This document shows, one piece after another, positions 24,203 through 35,004 of a stretch of 64,000 nucleotides of DNA. The position numbers and the translations under genes were made by a program. The notes under the pieces were generated by a model, which saw only the letters and a program-made list of their open reading frames with translations, was not told where the DNA came from and did no database searches. Source of the stretch: Ectorhizobium quercum (GTDB lineage: Bacteria; Pseudomonadota; Alphaproteobacteria; Rhizobiales; Rhizobiaceae); contig NZ_JANFPI010000001.1 of assembly GCF_026552795.1 (NCBI RefSeq), positions 868,001 through 932,000 of the forward strand. The letters are read 5' to 3'. Every line of letters begins with the position of its first letter. Within the stretch, counting starts at the first letter, position 1.

Positions 24203-25654
24203 TCAGGCCCGGCTGCCCGCCTTGTGACCGGAGACCGACGCGCCCGCATTGCGCGGCAGCGCGAGAAGCGGCGGCAGCGCGGTGAGCGACAGGGCGGCGA
24301 TCGCGAAGAAGGCGACGTGGAAGTCGCCGAGGGCCAGATGCGAGCCCGAAAAGACAGTCTGGATCTCGAGGATGGCCGCTGCCGCAGAGACGCCGAGCGC
24401 CAGGCTGATCTGCTGCGTGACGGATGCGATGGACGTGGCCTGGCTCGCCTGAGAATCCTCGATCTCCGAATAGGAGAGCGCGTTCGTGCTGGTGAAGAAG
24501 AACGAGCGGGCGAAGCCTGCCAGAAGCAGGAAGAAGAAGATCACCGCATAGGGCGTTTCCGGCGTGAAGAAGCCGTTGGCCGCGGTGGCGACGGCCGTGA
24601 CCAGCGCGCCGGTGATCAACACGGTGCGGAAGCCGGCGAAGGCGAGAACCCGTCGCGCGATGAACTTCGTGGTGATGGCCCCGATGGCACCGACGAAGGT
24701 GATCATGCCCGACTGGAAGGGCGACAGCCCGAACCCGATTTGCAGCATGAGCGGCATCAGGAAGGGGATGGCGCCGCCGGCGATGCGAAACAGCGTGCCG
24801 GAGGTGATCGCGCTTCTGAACGTGCGGTTGGAAAAGATCGTCAGCGACAGGATGGGGTCCGGTGTGCGGCGGGCATGGATGACATAGGCCACGCCCGCGG
24901 CGATGCCGATCGCCACCGTCGCGATGCCGATGGCCGGCGGCAGCGCCGGAAGGCTGACGACGGACAGCCCGAAGATCACCCCGCCCGCCGCCGTGGCCGA
25001 CAGGATGAAGCCGGGCGTGTCGAGCGGCGGCGGCCGCTGGGCCTCGATCTCAGGCAGGAATATGCCGGAAAGGATGTAGCCGATCACCCCGACCGGCACG
25101 TTGATCAGGAAGATCCAGTGCCAGGAGAAATAGGTGGTGATGAAGCCGCCGACGGGCGGGCCGGTCAGCGGTCCGACGAGTGCGGGAATGGTCAGGAGCG
25201 CCATCGCCGACACGAGTTCGCTGCGCTTGGTGGTGCGAAGCAGCACGAGGCGGCCGACCGGCGTCATCATCGCGCCGCCCATGCCTTGCAGGAAGCGTGA
25301 GACGACGAACTGCAACAGGCTGGACGACACGGCGCAGGCGATGGAGCCGACGACGAAGACGAGGATGGCCAGGCGGAAGACCTTCTTGGCGCCGAACCGG
25401 TCGGCCATCCAGCCGCTGACGGGTATGAAGATGGCCAGCGACACCATGTAGGCCGTCAGCGCCAGCTTCAGCGTGATCGGGCCGATGCCGAGATCCTCGG
25501 CGATCGTCGGCAGCGCCGTGGCGATCACGGTCGAATCCATCTGCTCCATGAAGAGGGCGACGGCGAGGATGAGGGGGACGATGCGGTTCATGAGCCGGGC
25601 AGACCATTCCAGAAAGACAGGAATGTCTGTAGCCTCAGTTTTGGTCTGTGCCAA
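24203..25654 (-). CDS. MFS transporter, EmrB/QacA (DHA2) type
   Basis: 483 residues with about 14 hydrophobic segments. Conserved parts include QMDSTVIATALPTIAEDLG (helix 1, motif D1-type), GWMADRFGAKKVFRLAI (motif A) and LTGPPVGGFITTYFSWHWIF (motif C). Such proteins export drugs or toxic organics with protons. The TTG at 25654 gives the longest product but lacks a good ribosome site; the ATG at MNRIVPLILAVALF (25591) is an alternative start with a weak GGAATGG upstream. It is convergent with rlmE and divergent from the downstream hydrolase gene. Substrate unknown. Confidence 0.88.
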   Translation of the reverse strand: MAQTKTEATDIPVFLEWSARLMNRIVPLILAVALFMEQMDSTVIATALPTIAEDLGIGPITLKLALTAYMVSLAIFIPVSGWMADRFGAKKVFRLAILVFVVGSIACAVSSSLLQFVVSRFLQGMGGAMMTPVGRLVLLRTTKRSELVSAMALLTIPALVGPLTGPPVGGFITTYFSWHWIFLINVPVGVIGYILSGIFLPEIEAQRPPPLDTPGFILSATAAGGVIFGLSVVSLPALPPAIGIATVAIGIAAGVAYVIHARRTPDPILSLTIFSNRTFRSAITSGTLFRIAGGAIPFLMPLMLQIGFGLSPFQSGMITFVGAIGAITTKFIARRVLAFAGFRTVLITGALVTAVATAANGFFTPETPYAVIFFFLLLAGFARSFFFTSTNALSYSEIEDSQASQATSIASVTQQISLALGVSAAAAILEIQTVFSGSHLALGDFHVAFFAIAALSLTALPPLLALPRNAGASVSGHKAGSRA

Positions 25655-25808
25655 TTGCGCGTGGGAGATTAAGGTGCATTTGGGTGTCCATGCCTGCCTG
25701 CGATGGCGCGTGAAGGCAGGGTGTGGCGGGTTTCATCAAGTCTGCGTGAGCGTACTTTTCGTGTCGCAGCTTTGTTCTATGTTGTGCGAAACGGCAAAGG
25801 AGACAATC

Positions 25809-26804
25809 ATGTCGGAGGATGCGATTTTCAACAGACGGCTTCTGCTCGGAGCGGGCGCGGCGGCGCTGGCGGCTCCCGCCCTTCTGGGGGCGACGCGGGC
25901 AGCGGCGCAGCAGGCCGGTGCGCAGGAGGCGCGGCCGTTCGTCTTTCCCCCGGATATTCACCGTTTCAAGGTCGGGGGCTTCGAAGTCACCGTGATCAAG
26001 GACGGCGCCCGCGAGGCCGGCGCGCCCAACGAGACCTTCGGCATCGACCAGGCGCCGGATGAGGTCGCCCGTCTGCTGACCGACAATTTCCTGCCGCCGA
26101 ACACCTTCGTGAACGGGTTCTCGCCGGTTCTCGTCAATACGGGATCGGATGTCGTGCTGTTCGACACGGGGTTCGGCGAAAGCGGCCGCGAATGGGGCGG
26201 CGGCCGCCTGGTCGAAGGCATGGCGCTGGCCGGCTACCAGCCGGAAGACGTCACCGTCGTCGTTCTGACCCACCTGCACGGCGACCATATCGGCGGCATG
26301 ACGGAGAACGGCGAGGCCACCTTCCCGAATGCGCGTTATGTCACCGGCCAGGTCGAATACGATTTCTGGGTCAACCCCGAACGGGTCGGCACGCCGGCCG
26401 AAGCCGGCCATCAGGGCGTGCTGGCCAAGGTGCAGCCCTTCGCCGAGAAGTTCACCTTCCTTGACGACGGCGGCGAGGTGGTGTCCGGCATCGGCGCGAT
26501 GGCGGCGTTCGGCCACTCGCCCGGCCACATGATCTATCGCCTCGAATCGGACGGCAAGCAGCTCATCCTGACGGCCGATACAGCCAACCACTACGTCCTT
26601 TCCCTGCAACGGCCGGACTGGGAGGTGCGTTTCGACATGGACAAGGCTGCGGCCGCCGAAACCCGCAAGAAGGTGTTCGACATGATCGCCACCGACCGGC
26701 TGGCCTTCCTCGGGTACCACATGCCGTTCCCCGCCGCAGGTTACGTGGAAAAGCAGGACACGGGCTATCGCTTCATCGCCAAGTCCTACCAGTTCGACGT
26801 CTGA
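25809..26804 (+). CDS. Metallo-beta-lactamase-fold hydrolase with Tat-type leader
   Basis: 331 residues. The N-terminus carries NRRLLLGAGAAALAAPALLG, a twin-arginine-like signal peptide, so export is likely. The metal motif THLHGDHIGG (HxHxDH) is followed by downstream histidines (AFGHSPGHM; GYHMPF) as in metallo-beta-lactamase-fold enzymes such as lactonases and alkylsulfatase-like hydrolases. Length fits the family. The ATG at 25809 begins the leader. The gene is divergent from the MFS exporter and followed by a palindromic terminator. Substrate unknown; an exported hydrolase of lactones or phosphoesters is plausible. Confidence 0.9.
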   Translation: MSEDAIFNRRLLLGAGAAALAAPALLGATRAAAQQAGAQEARPFVFPPDIHRFKVGGFEVTVIKDGAREAGAPNETFGIDQAPDEVARLLTDNFLPPNTFVNGFSPVLVNTGSDVVLFDTGFGESGREWGGGRLVEGMALAGYQPEDVTVVVLTHLHGDHIGGMTENGEATFPNARYVTGQVEYDFWVNPERVGTPAEAGHQGVLAKVQPFAEKFTFLDDGGEVVSGIGAMAAFGHSPGHMIYRLESDGKQLILTADTANHYVLSLQRPDWEVRFDMDKAAAAETRKKVFDMIATDRLAFLGYHMPFPAAGYVEKQDTGYRFIAKSYQFDV

Positions 26805-26832
26805 GCCGTTTCTCAGGCGACAGAGTACCGGC

Positions 26833-26862
26833 ATCATCCCCGCTCTCCGGGCCGGGGATGAT
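26833..26862. terminator. Inverted repeat between the metallo-hydrolase and guaB
   Basis: ATCATCCCC and GGGGATGAT form a perfect 9-bp stem around 12 nt, 28 bp after the stop at 26804. It is a plausible terminator; the following sequence is not strongly T-rich. Confidence 0.55.
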
Positions 26863-26974
26863 CATGTCGCGGCCGTCCGTGTGCGTGGTCAAACCATGAC
26901 ACGGCTGTGAAATTGTACCGGAGTGCAAGATTTTGCCGGCCCCGGCTGTTCCCATCTTCGCAAAAGCGTGGTAG

Positions 26975-28561
<1,587 letters not shown>

Positions 28562-28563
28562 GG

Positions 28564-29121
28564 GTGGCTGCGGGCGGCATGCAACAGGTCGACCGCGTGA
28601 TCCTGCTGACGGGGGCGGCATCCGCCGCCCTGTTCGGCTGGATGCATTTCGCCTTTCGCCGGCCGCTCGAGGCCCTTCTGCCGAATGCCGACCTGCCGGA
28701 TCTCGCCGTCGGCGACCATGCCCGCGAGAGCGTGGCGGCCTTCTTCCGCGCGCTCGAGGGCAGTTCGCAGGCCGCGGCCCTGTTCCACAACATGCTGCTG
28801 GGTCCGGAACTGTATTTCCCGCTGGTTTTCGCGGCGTTCCTGTTTCTCTTCCTGCTGCGCGTGTCGGAGGGCGCACAGATGTTCAGCCGCCCCGTCACCG
28901 GGCCGCTGAAGGCCATCGTGCTCGCCCAGCCGTTGACCTATGTGCTGGCCGATTATGCTGAAAACGCTGCCTTTTTCGCGCTGCTGCAAAGCCCGGAACC
29001 GTCCGGATGGCTGCTCGATCTCGCGCCGTGGCTCACCGCCTTCAAATTCGTCGGCGTGTCGCTGGCGGCGGTCTTCCTGCTGCGCTTCACATTGCTGAAA
29101 CGCTTGCAGCCAAAGGCGTAA
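28564..29121 (+). CDS. Hypothetical membrane protein downstream of guaB
   Basis: 185 residues with about four hydrophobic segments (VILLTGAASAALFGWM; LYFPLVFAAFLFLFLL; AIVLAQPLTYVLADYA; KFVGVSLAAVFLLRF). GTG start (28564) is 2 bp after guaB; an ATG at 28579 is also possible. No recognised family. Being tightly linked to guaB, it is likely co-expressed, but there is no obvious functional tie. The charged loop NADLPDLAVGDHARES and a glycine-poor composition do not suggest a known transporter. Function unknown. Confidence 0.72.
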   Translation: MAAGGMQQVDRVILLTGAASAALFGWMHFAFRRPLEALLPNADLPDLAVGDHARESVAAFFRALEGSSQAAALFHNMLLGPELYFPLVFAAFLFLFLLRVSEGAQMFSRPVTGPLKAIVLAQPLTYVLADYAENAAFFALLQSPEPSGWLLDLAPWLTAFKFVGVSLAAVFLLRFTLLKRLQPKA

Positions 29122-29140
29122 CTATATAACTTTACTTTCC

Positions 29141-29158
29141 GAGTCAAGTTTTTGACTC
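29141..29158. promoter_or_regulatory. GAGTCAA inverted repeat upstream of adhA
   Basis: GAGTCAA-GTTT-TTGACTC, a perfect 7-bp inverted repeat in the 195-bp gap before adhA (start 29317). It could be a regulator binding site or a hairpin that ends the preceding transcript; the T-rich loop does not settle it. Confidence 0.4.
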
Positions 29159-29316
29159 CACGCCTGTCGCGTTTTCGATACAGATCGGCATCACAAATTC
29201 CGTGGGTTTGATCCAGGCCCTTGGCCGCGCGTTGCGCGACTGTCTTCCTGTCATGTGGTTGATCCGCCGTAGGCGGAGCGTACCGCCAACTCTGGAAGTT
29301 TTACGGGAGAAAACTC

Positions 29317-30345
29317 ATGGCAAAAACGATGAAGGCCGCCGTCGTGCGGGAATTCGGCAAGCCACTGACCATCGAGGAGGTTCCGATTCCGGATCCGGGT
29401 CCGGGTGAGATTCTGATCAACTACAAGGCGACGGGCATATGCCACACAGACCTGCACGCCGCCACCGGCGATTGGCCGGTCAAGCCCAATCCGCCCTTCA
29501 TTCCGGGCCATGAGGGCGTCGGCTACGTCGCCAAGATCGGCGCCGGGGTCAAGGGCATCAAGGAAGGCGACCGCGCCGGCACGCCTTGGCTCTACACGGC
29601 TTGCGGTTGCTGCGTTCCGTGCCGCACCGGCTGGGAAACCCTGTGCCCGGACCAGAAGAACGCCGGTTACTCGGTCAACGGTTCCTTCGCCGAATACGGG
29701 CTGGCCGATCCGAAATTCGTCGGCCGCTTGCCGGACAATCTGGAGTTCGGCCCCGCCGCCCCGGTGCTGTGCGCCGGCGTGACGGTCTACAAGGGCCTGA
29801 AGGAAACGGAAGTGCGGCCCGGTGAGTGGGTGGTGATTTCCGGCGTCGGCGGTCTCGGCCACATGGCCGTGCAGTATGCCAAGGCGATGGGCATGAATGT
29901 CGTCGCTGCCGATATCTTCGACGAAAAGCTCGAACTGGCGAAGAAGCTCGGCGCCGACGTCACCGTCAACGGTCGCGACCCGGATGCCATCGAGCAGGTG
30001 CAGAAGGCGACAGGCGGCACGCATGGCGCCCTCGTCACGGCCGTGTCCCCCAAGGCGATGGAGCAGGCCTATGGCTTCCTGCGCTCCAAGGGCACGATGG
30101 TGCTGAACGGCCTCCCCCCGGGCTTCGTGGCCCTGCCGGTTTTCGAAACGGTGCTGAAGCGCATCACGGTGCGCGGCTCCATCGTCGGCACCCGGCAGGA
30201 TCTGGAGGAAGCGCTCACCTTCGCCGGCGACGGCAAGGTGGCGGCCCACTTCTCCTGGGACAAGCTGGAAAACATCAACGACATCTTCCACCGCATGGAG
30301 GAAGGCAAGATCGACGGCCGTATCGTGGTCGATCTCGCCGCCTGA
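29317..30345 (+). CDS. adhA: Zinc-dependent alcohol dehydrogenase
   Basis: 342 residues, medium-chain zinc alcohol dehydrogenase of the AdhP/AdhA type, oxidizing primary alcohols to aldehydes with NAD. The catalytic zinc ligands are in GICHTDLHA and PGHEGVG; structural zinc cysteines are in ACGCCVPCRTGWETLC. The NAD-binding GVGGLGHMAVQ follows at about residues 175-185. ATG at 29317 is preceded by a GGGAG site. Family certain; the exact substrate is not. It is convergent with a LysR-type gene, with a hairpin and a palindromic repeat in between. Confidence 0.94.
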   Translation: MAKTMKAAVVREFGKPLTIEEVPIPDPGPGEILINYKATGICHTDLHAATGDWPVKPNPPFIPGHEGVGYVAKIGAGVKGIKEGDRAGTPWLYTACGCCVPCRTGWETLCPDQKNAGYSVNGSFAEYGLADPKFVGRLPDNLEFGPAAPVLCAGVTVYKGLKETEVRPGEWVVISGVGGLGHMAVQYAKAMGMNVVAADIFDEKLELAKKLGADVTVNGRDPDAIEQVQKATGGTHGALVTAVSPKAMEQAYGFLRSKGTMVLNGLPPGFVALPVFETVLKRITVRGSIVGTRQDLEEALTFAGDGKVAAHFSWDKLENINDIFHRMEEGKIDGRIVVDLAA

Positions 30346-30371
30346 TCGACGGTTCGTTGTTGAACGGAAAA

Positions 30372-30399
30372 AGGCCCGCGCGGGAAACCGCGCGGGCCT
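30372..30399. terminator. Terminator hairpin after adhA
   Basis: AGGCCCGCGCGG-GAAA-CCGCGCGGGCCT, a perfect 12-bp GC-rich stem with a GNRA-like loop, 26 bp after the stop of adhA. It would act on either strand between the convergent genes. Confidence 0.7.
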
Positions 30400-30414
30400 C
30401 TGTGTATCTGCAAA

Positions 30415-30470
30415 CCCTCTCCCCGGTTGCCCTCGGGCTCGACCCGGGGACCGCCCATGCCGAAAGAGAG
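30415..30470. repeat. Family-1 palindromic repeat, short variant
   Basis: Begins CCCTCTCCCC and ends GCCGAAAGAGAG around the palindrome CCCTCGGGCTCGACCCGGGG. It corresponds to the left half plus right end of the longer copies at 43614 and 52505, and its right-hand extension GCGACACCTCCCTCGTC resembles theirs. It lies between the convergent adhA and LysR genes. Confidence 0.6.
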
Positions 30471-30519
30471 CGACACCTCCCTCGTCGGCAGTCTGCGGTC
30501 CGCGCAGGGTCGCCCGTCT

Positions 30520-31488
30520 TTACCAGCCCGGCATCAGGTGGCCGGGGCGGTGGCGCGGCGGGCGTGGCGTGAAACTGCGCACGTCGCCGTCCAGATCGTC
30601 GGGAACCGCGGCCTGGCCGATCGAGATATTGTCGAGGCAGGCGGTGATGTGGTCGGTGATCGCGTTCATCAGCGAGGCGGAGAGGCCGGGGCGCTTCATC
30701 AGGCCGATCTGCACCGGCGGCAGCGGCGGGAAGCCGTCGGCCGAAGTCAGCACCTTCATGCCGGGGCGCAGGGCCGATTCCGGCAGGACGGAAACCGCCA
30801 TGCCGGCCAGAACCGCCGCGGTGACGACGGTGGACGACCAGCTCGTGAAGAGAATCTGGTAGTCGCGGCCGTCCGCGTCGAGCGCCGAGCAGGCAAGCTG
30901 CCGCCAGCAGCAATCGCGCCGGCCCACGGCCAGCGGCACCGGCGCGTTTTCGCGCAGCGGATGGTTGGCGGACGTGACCCAGCACAGGGGTTCGGTGCGC
31001 ACCACGTCCGATTGCCGTTCGCGCGGATTGTGCGTTACGAGCGCGATATCGAGTTCGCCGCGCTGCATTTTCTCCGTCAGGCTCGTCGAGGGCTCGCAGA
31101 CGATATAAAGCTCGACATTCGGATGCGTCTTGGCGAAACGGCCTATGATTTCAGGCATGTAGCGGTCGGCGTAATCGTCGGGCGTGCCGATGCGCAGCGT
31201 GCCCTCCAGACGGTTGTCGTCGAAGGCGGCGATGGCCTCGTTGTTCAGGCGGATGATGCGGCGGGCATAGTTCAGCAGCTTCTCGCCTTCGGCGGTCAGG
31301 CGGTTGCCGCGCCCGTCCTTGGCGAAAAGCTGTTTGCCGATGCGTTCCTCAAGCCGCCTCATCTGCATGGAAACGGCGGATTGCGTCTTGAAGATCCGGT
31401 CGGCCGCCCGGGTGAAGCTGCCCGTATCGGCGATGGCGATGAAGGTGTGCAACTGGTCGATGTCGAGGGGTGCGGCCACGGAAACCAT
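30520..31488 (-). CDS. LysR-family transcriptional regulator
   Basis: 322 residues from the ATG at 31488 (MVSVAAPLDIDQLHTFIAIA). N-terminal winged helix-turn-helix: ADTGSFTRAADRIFKTQSAV followed by SMQMRRLEERIG. The rest is the LysR effector-binding domain, with the TPDDYADRYMPEIIGRF segment. It is divergent from the DUF1127 gene, 133 bp away, a layout seen for VtlR/LsrB-type regulators in Brucella and Agrobacterium that control DUF1127 proteins; whether this is the same regulator is unproven. The intergenic region holds A/T-rich stretches suited to LysR binding. Confidence 0.9.
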   Translation of the reverse strand: MVSVAAPLDIDQLHTFIAIADTGSFTRAADRIFKTQSAVSMQMRRLEERIGKQLFAKDGRGNRLTAEGEKLLNYARRIIRLNNEAIAAFDDNRLEGTLRIGTPDDYADRYMPEIIGRFAKTHPNVELYIVCEPSTSLTEKMQRGELDIALVTHNPRERQSDVVRTEPLCWVTSANHPLRENAPVPLAVGRRDCCWRQLACSALDADGRDYQILFTSWSSTVVTAAVLAGMAVSVLPESALRPGMKVLTSADGFPPLPPVQIGLMKRPGLSASLMNAITDHITACLDNISIGQAAVPDDLDGDVRSFTPRPPRHRPGHLMPGW

Positions 31489-31621
31489 CCATAAAAATAG
31501 TTGATGATACATATTAAAAACATTCGATGGACTGATCAATAGGTTTTGGGCAATTTATCTCGCGAGGCCGGATCGAACACGGTCGGCCCGCAAACCAGAC
31601 ACCAATAACGGGAAGAACCCC

Positions 31622-31933
31622 ATGTCCAGCATCAAGGAGATCAGTTTCGCCAGCGCGGCAAGCCTTGGCCGCAAGCCCAAAGCCCGCTCGTTCGTCGGCG
31701 CACCGTCCACCGTCCGCACCGCCGTTTCCGGCCTGGTGCGCGCCGTCTTAAACCGCCTGAGCGCCAACGACCTGCGCGATCTCGACGATCGCATGCTCGA
31801 CGATATCGGCCTGACGCGCGCCGATCTGGACGATGCGCTTGCCGATGCCGGCGCGTTCGGAGACCCGACGCCGGGGCTGACGCGGGCCGTCCGCGCCCGC
31901 GCATGGCGCCGCTTCGCGCCGCGCCGCGGCTGA
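31622..31933 (+). CDS. DUF1127 family small protein
   Basis: 103 residues. The C-terminal half has the DUF1127 signature NDLRDLDDRMLDDIGLTRADLDDAL, a short arginine/acid-rich helix-turn region. In Agrobacterium and Brucella, DUF1127 proteins of this kind influence phosphate and carbon metabolism, stress and interaction with RNA. The N-terminus is basic and probably unstructured. Divergent from the LysR regulator at 30520, which is the likely regulator, and followed by a strong terminator at 31982. Confidence 0.88.
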   Translation: MSSIKEISFASAASLGRKPKARSFVGAPSTVRTAVSGLVRAVLNRLSANDLRDLDDRMLDDIGLTRADLDDALADAGAFGDPTPGLTRAVRARAWRRFAPRRG

Positions 31934-31981
31934 TCCTGACGATTTTCCCCGCGAAGCGGCCGCCAATCCGCTTCGCATTTG

Positions 31982-32011
31982 CCCGGCGCCGCACCCCGTC
32001 GCCGGGTCTTT
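31982..32011 (+). terminator. Terminator after the DUF1127 gene
   Basis: CCCGGCG and CGCCGGG form a 7-bp stem followed by TCTTTTT, a standard intrinsic terminator reading rightward, 49 bp after the stop at 31933. Confidence 0.75.
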
Positions 32012-32157
32012 TTATGCCTGCTTGCGTCCGTCCCTTCGGGACGCTATACCGTCCGCCGCTGCGTGACTGGCGAATTGAGATGGATACCATCGGGAAGCGC
32101 GGCCTTGGCTTGCCGCTCGCCTGGGCACCGATCGGGAATGTGACGAGGGTGCCGACC

Positions 32158-33456
32158 ATGCGGAAGATCCACGACCAGCATTTGATTGATGTTCTGGCCG
32201 AGCTTGACGGGCTGACCAACTGGGAAAGCCGTCCGCGCGACGGCATGCGCGTCGATCTGGAGCCGATCCGCGATCTCGCCGCCCGGCTCGGTCATCCCGA
32301 ACGCAGTTTCCGCTCCATCCATGTCGCCGGCACCAAGGGCAAAAGCTCGACCTGCGCGCTGCTGGAGGCTGCCCTTTCGCGAGCCGGCTTTCGTGTCGGG
32401 CGCTATTCCTCGCCGCATGTCGAATATTTCGGCGAACGCATGACCCTTGACGGGCATACTGCCCCCGAGCCGGTGATGGCGCAGGCGCTGGCCCGCGCGC
32501 TGGAGGCGCTGAAGCAGGCGCGCGCGCAACAGACGCCTGCTGCGGACGCGACATGGTTCGACGTGCTGACCATCGCGGCATTCCTCGTGTTTAGGGAAGC
32601 GGGCGTGGAATGGGCCGTGGTGGAGACCGGCCTCGGCGGCCGCCTCGATTCCACCAATGTCGTGCCGAGCGATGTCGCCATCGTCACCAATATCGAGCTC
32701 GAGCATACGGAAGTGCTGGGCGATACCCGCGCGAAGATCGCCTTCGAGAAGGCGGGCATCGTCAAGCCGGCACGCATCGCCGTGACGCCGCTGACGGCGG
32801 ACGACGAGGCGGGCGCGGTGATCGCCGCCCGGGCGGATGAGCTGGGCGCGGCGCTGATCGTGCCGGTCCTTCCCGAGGACGCGACCATTGCCGAACGGAA
32901 TACCCAGGTCGTCGGCGCGGCGCTGGAAGCACTCGGCGAACGCGGCGTGGCGGCGAAAGGCGGGGCTGCCGCCGGCAAGCCGCTCGGCGCCTGGCTGCTC
33001 GACCGCGCCACGCTGGAGGCGGCACGCCTTCCGGGCCGCATGGAATTCTTCGACGTTAACGTGGGCGAGGGGGCCGGGGCCCGCAGGGTGCATGTCGTTC
33101 TCGACGGCGCGCACGTTCCCTTCAACCTCGCTGCCGTCCTCGCCGACCTGCGCCGGACGCCGGAACATGCCGGTGCCTGTCTCGCCGTCGTTTCCATCGC
33201 CCGCGACAAGGATGCGGAAGGCTTGCTTGGCGTTCTGGCGAAGGCGGGCGTGACGGCGATCCTGACCCGCGCCAACGATCGCTCGCGCGATCCGGCCGAA
33301 CTGGCCGCGGTTGCCGAAAAGCTGGGCCTTGCGTATTCCGTCGAGGCCGATCCGCTGGACGCTTATGCCGGGGCGTTGAGGCGGGCGGCGGCGGCTGGCC
33401 AATGGGTACTCGTCACCGGCTCGCTCTACATGACCGGCGTCGTGCCGCGCCCTTGA
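32158..33456 (+). CDS. folC: Bifunctional dihydrofolate/folylpolyglutamate synthase
   Basis: 432 residues of the Mur-ligase family. The ATP loop is IHVAGTKGKSSTCALLEAAL, with ETGLGGRLDSTNVV and the DGAHVP segment near the end. It adds glutamate to dihydropteroate and to folates. Several earlier in-frame starts exist, but the conserved sequence begins at MRKIHDQHLIDVL, so the ATG at 32158 with an upstream GAGGG is preferred. The gene is convergent with gshA, the two being separated by a palindromic repeat. Confidence 0.95.
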   Translation: MRKIHDQHLIDVLAELDGLTNWESRPRDGMRVDLEPIRDLAARLGHPERSFRSIHVAGTKGKSSTCALLEAALSRAGFRVGRYSSPHVEYFGERMTLDGHTAPEPVMAQALARALEALKQARAQQTPAADATWFDVLTIAAFLVFREAGVEWAVVETGLGGRLDSTNVVPSDVAIVTNIELEHTEVLGDTRAKIAFEKAGIVKPARIAVTPLTADDEAGAVIAARADELGAALIVPVLPEDATIAERNTQVVGAALEALGERGVAAKGGAAAGKPLGAWLLDRATLEAARLPGRMEFFDVNVGEGAGARRVHVVLDGAHVPFNLAAVLADLRRTPEHAGACLAVVSIARDKDAEGLLGVLAKAGVTAILTRANDRSRDPAELAAVAEKLGLAYSVEADPLDAYAGALRRAAAAGQWVLVTGSLYMTGVVPRP

Positions 33457-33473
33457 GGGCACGCCTTCGCGGT

Positions 33474-33619
33474 CCCTCTCTGGTTGCCGCCATCTCCCCC
33501 ACAAGGGGGGAGAACGATAGATGCGCCGGTTTCCCGTATCACAACATTTGCGAAGGGCGAAAGGTTGCCGCGTATCTTCTCCCCTCTTGTGGGGGAGATG
33601 GCCGGCAGGCCAGAGGGGG
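33474..33619. repeat. Family-2 palindromic repeat with about 40-bp inverted ends
   Basis: The left end CCCTCTCTGGTTGCCGCC and the right end, read in reverse complement as CCCCCTCTGGCCTGCCGG, are near-perfect inverted repeats of about 40 bp, including CATCTCCCCCACAAG. The 65-bp core has GCGCCGGTTTCCCG and GAAGGGCGAAAGG. It resembles the palindromic intergenic repeats known from rhizobia. It lies between the convergent folC and gshA genes. Confidence 0.78.
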
Positions 33620-33636
33620 TAAACCCGGCCAAACCT

Positions 33637-35004
33637 TCAATATCGGTAGGCTTCGAAAACCGGCTCCACCGAGCCGTTCCACGGGCCGTTGAAGGCGGCC
33701 AGCATGTCCTCGGCCAGCGTCGCCTTGCGGGCGATGATCGCGTCCAGCGGCGCGAGGAAGAGGCTTTCGTCCTCGCCCTGCGCGTTGCGGATGCCGCGGG
33801 CCTTGAGGCCCTTGCGCGAGATCGCCACCGCCTCGCGGGCGATGTCGAGAGCCGTGTGGCCCCTGATCGCCGTCTTCAGCCCCTGCGTCGGAACGCCGTC
33901 GCGCAGGGCGGTCACGTCCTCGAACGTCCATGCCGCGGTCAGCGCTTCCGCGTCGGCCAGCGCCGCTTCGTCATAGAGCAGGCCGACCCAGAACGCCGGC
34001 AGCGCCGTGATATGCGGCAGCGGGCCGTTGTCGGCGCCGCGCATTTCGAGAAAGCGCTTCAGGCGCACGTCGGGAAACAGGGTGGAAAGATGGTTGGTCC
34101 AGTCACCCTGCGTCGGCTGCCAGGCGTCGATCCTGCCCTTCAGCGCCCCGTCCAGGAACTGGCGGAAGGTGATGTCGGTGCAATTGATGTAGCGGCCGTC
34201 GCGGATGACGAAATACATCGGCACGTCGAGCGCCCATTCCGCATAGTCGGAAAAGCCGAATTCCGGCTTGAAGACGAAGGGCAGACAGCCGGCGCGGGTG
34301 TTGTCGGTGTCGCGCCAGATCTCGCCGCGCCAGGAATGATAGCCGTTCGGCTTGCCGTCGGTGAAGGGTGAAGCCGCAAACAGCGCGGTGGCGATGGACT
34401 GGAGCTTCATGGAAACGCGCATCTTGCGCGCCATGTCGTCCTCGCTGGAATAATCGAGGTTCACCTGAATGGTGGCGCTGCGATACATCATGTCCAGCCC
34501 GTGGCGGCCGACCTTCGGCATATAGCCGGTCATGATGTCGTAGCGCGATTTCGGCATGCGCGGGGTTTCCGCGAGCGTCCATTTCGGGCTGCCGCCGACG
34601 GCGAGGAATTCGATGCCGAGCGGCTCCGCCACGGTCTTCAGCACATCGAGATGCGTCTGCGTTTCCGTCTGCGTGTCGAACAGGCTGGCAAGAGGGGCGC
34701 CGGAAAGCTCGAACTGGCCGCCGGGCTCGATGGAGATCGCGCCGTTTCCGGCCGGCTCCGAAAGCCCGATGACATGGTCGCCGTCCACGATGGGCTCCCA
34801 GCCGAGCAGGTCGCGCATGCCTTCCAGCAGGGTCTCGATGCCGTTTCCATAGGGCACGGGGCGATTTCCGTCGACGTAGAAGGCAAACTTCTCGTGCTCC
34901 GTCCCGATCCGGAACTGCTCCTTCGGCTTGCTGCCGGCTTCCATGTAGGAGGTCAGTTCGCAATGCGCGGAGAGCGGCGTATCGTCGGTCGTGTCGCGAG
35001 CCAT
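33637..35004 (-). CDS. gshA: Glutamate-cysteine ligase (plant-type)
   Basis: 455 residues. It makes gamma-glutamylcysteine, the first step of glutathione synthesis, with ATP. It is the plant/alphaproteobacterial type rather than the E. coli type, marked by FRIGTEHEKFAFYVDG, VIGLSEPAGNGAISIEPGGQ and TATIQVNLDYSSE-like SATIQVNLDYSSEDDMARKM segments. The C-terminus ends EAYRY. Length is standard. Start ATG at 35004. It is convergent with folC and 184 bp downstream of rsmE. Confidence 0.95.
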   Translation of the reverse strand: MARDTTDDTPLSAHCELTSYMEAGSKPKEQFRIGTEHEKFAFYVDGNRPVPYGNGIETLLEGMRDLLGWEPIVDGDHVIGLSEPAGNGAISIEPGGQFELSGAPLASLFDTQTETQTHLDVLKTVAEPLGIEFLAVGGSPKWTLAETPRMPKSRYDIMTGYMPKVGRHGLDMMYRSATIQVNLDYSSEDDMARKMRVSMKLQSIATALFAASPFTDGKPNGYHSWRGEIWRDTDNTRAGCLPFVFKPEFGFSDYAEWALDVPMYFVIRDGRYINCTDITFRQFLDGALKGRIDAWQPTQGDWTNHLSTLFPDVRLKRFLEMRGADNGPLPHITALPAFWVGLLYDEAALADAEALTAAWTFEDVTALRDGVPTQGLKTAIRGHTALDIAREAVAISRKGLKARGIRNAQGEDESLFLAPLDAIIARKATLAEDMLAAFNGPWNGSVEPVFEAYRY

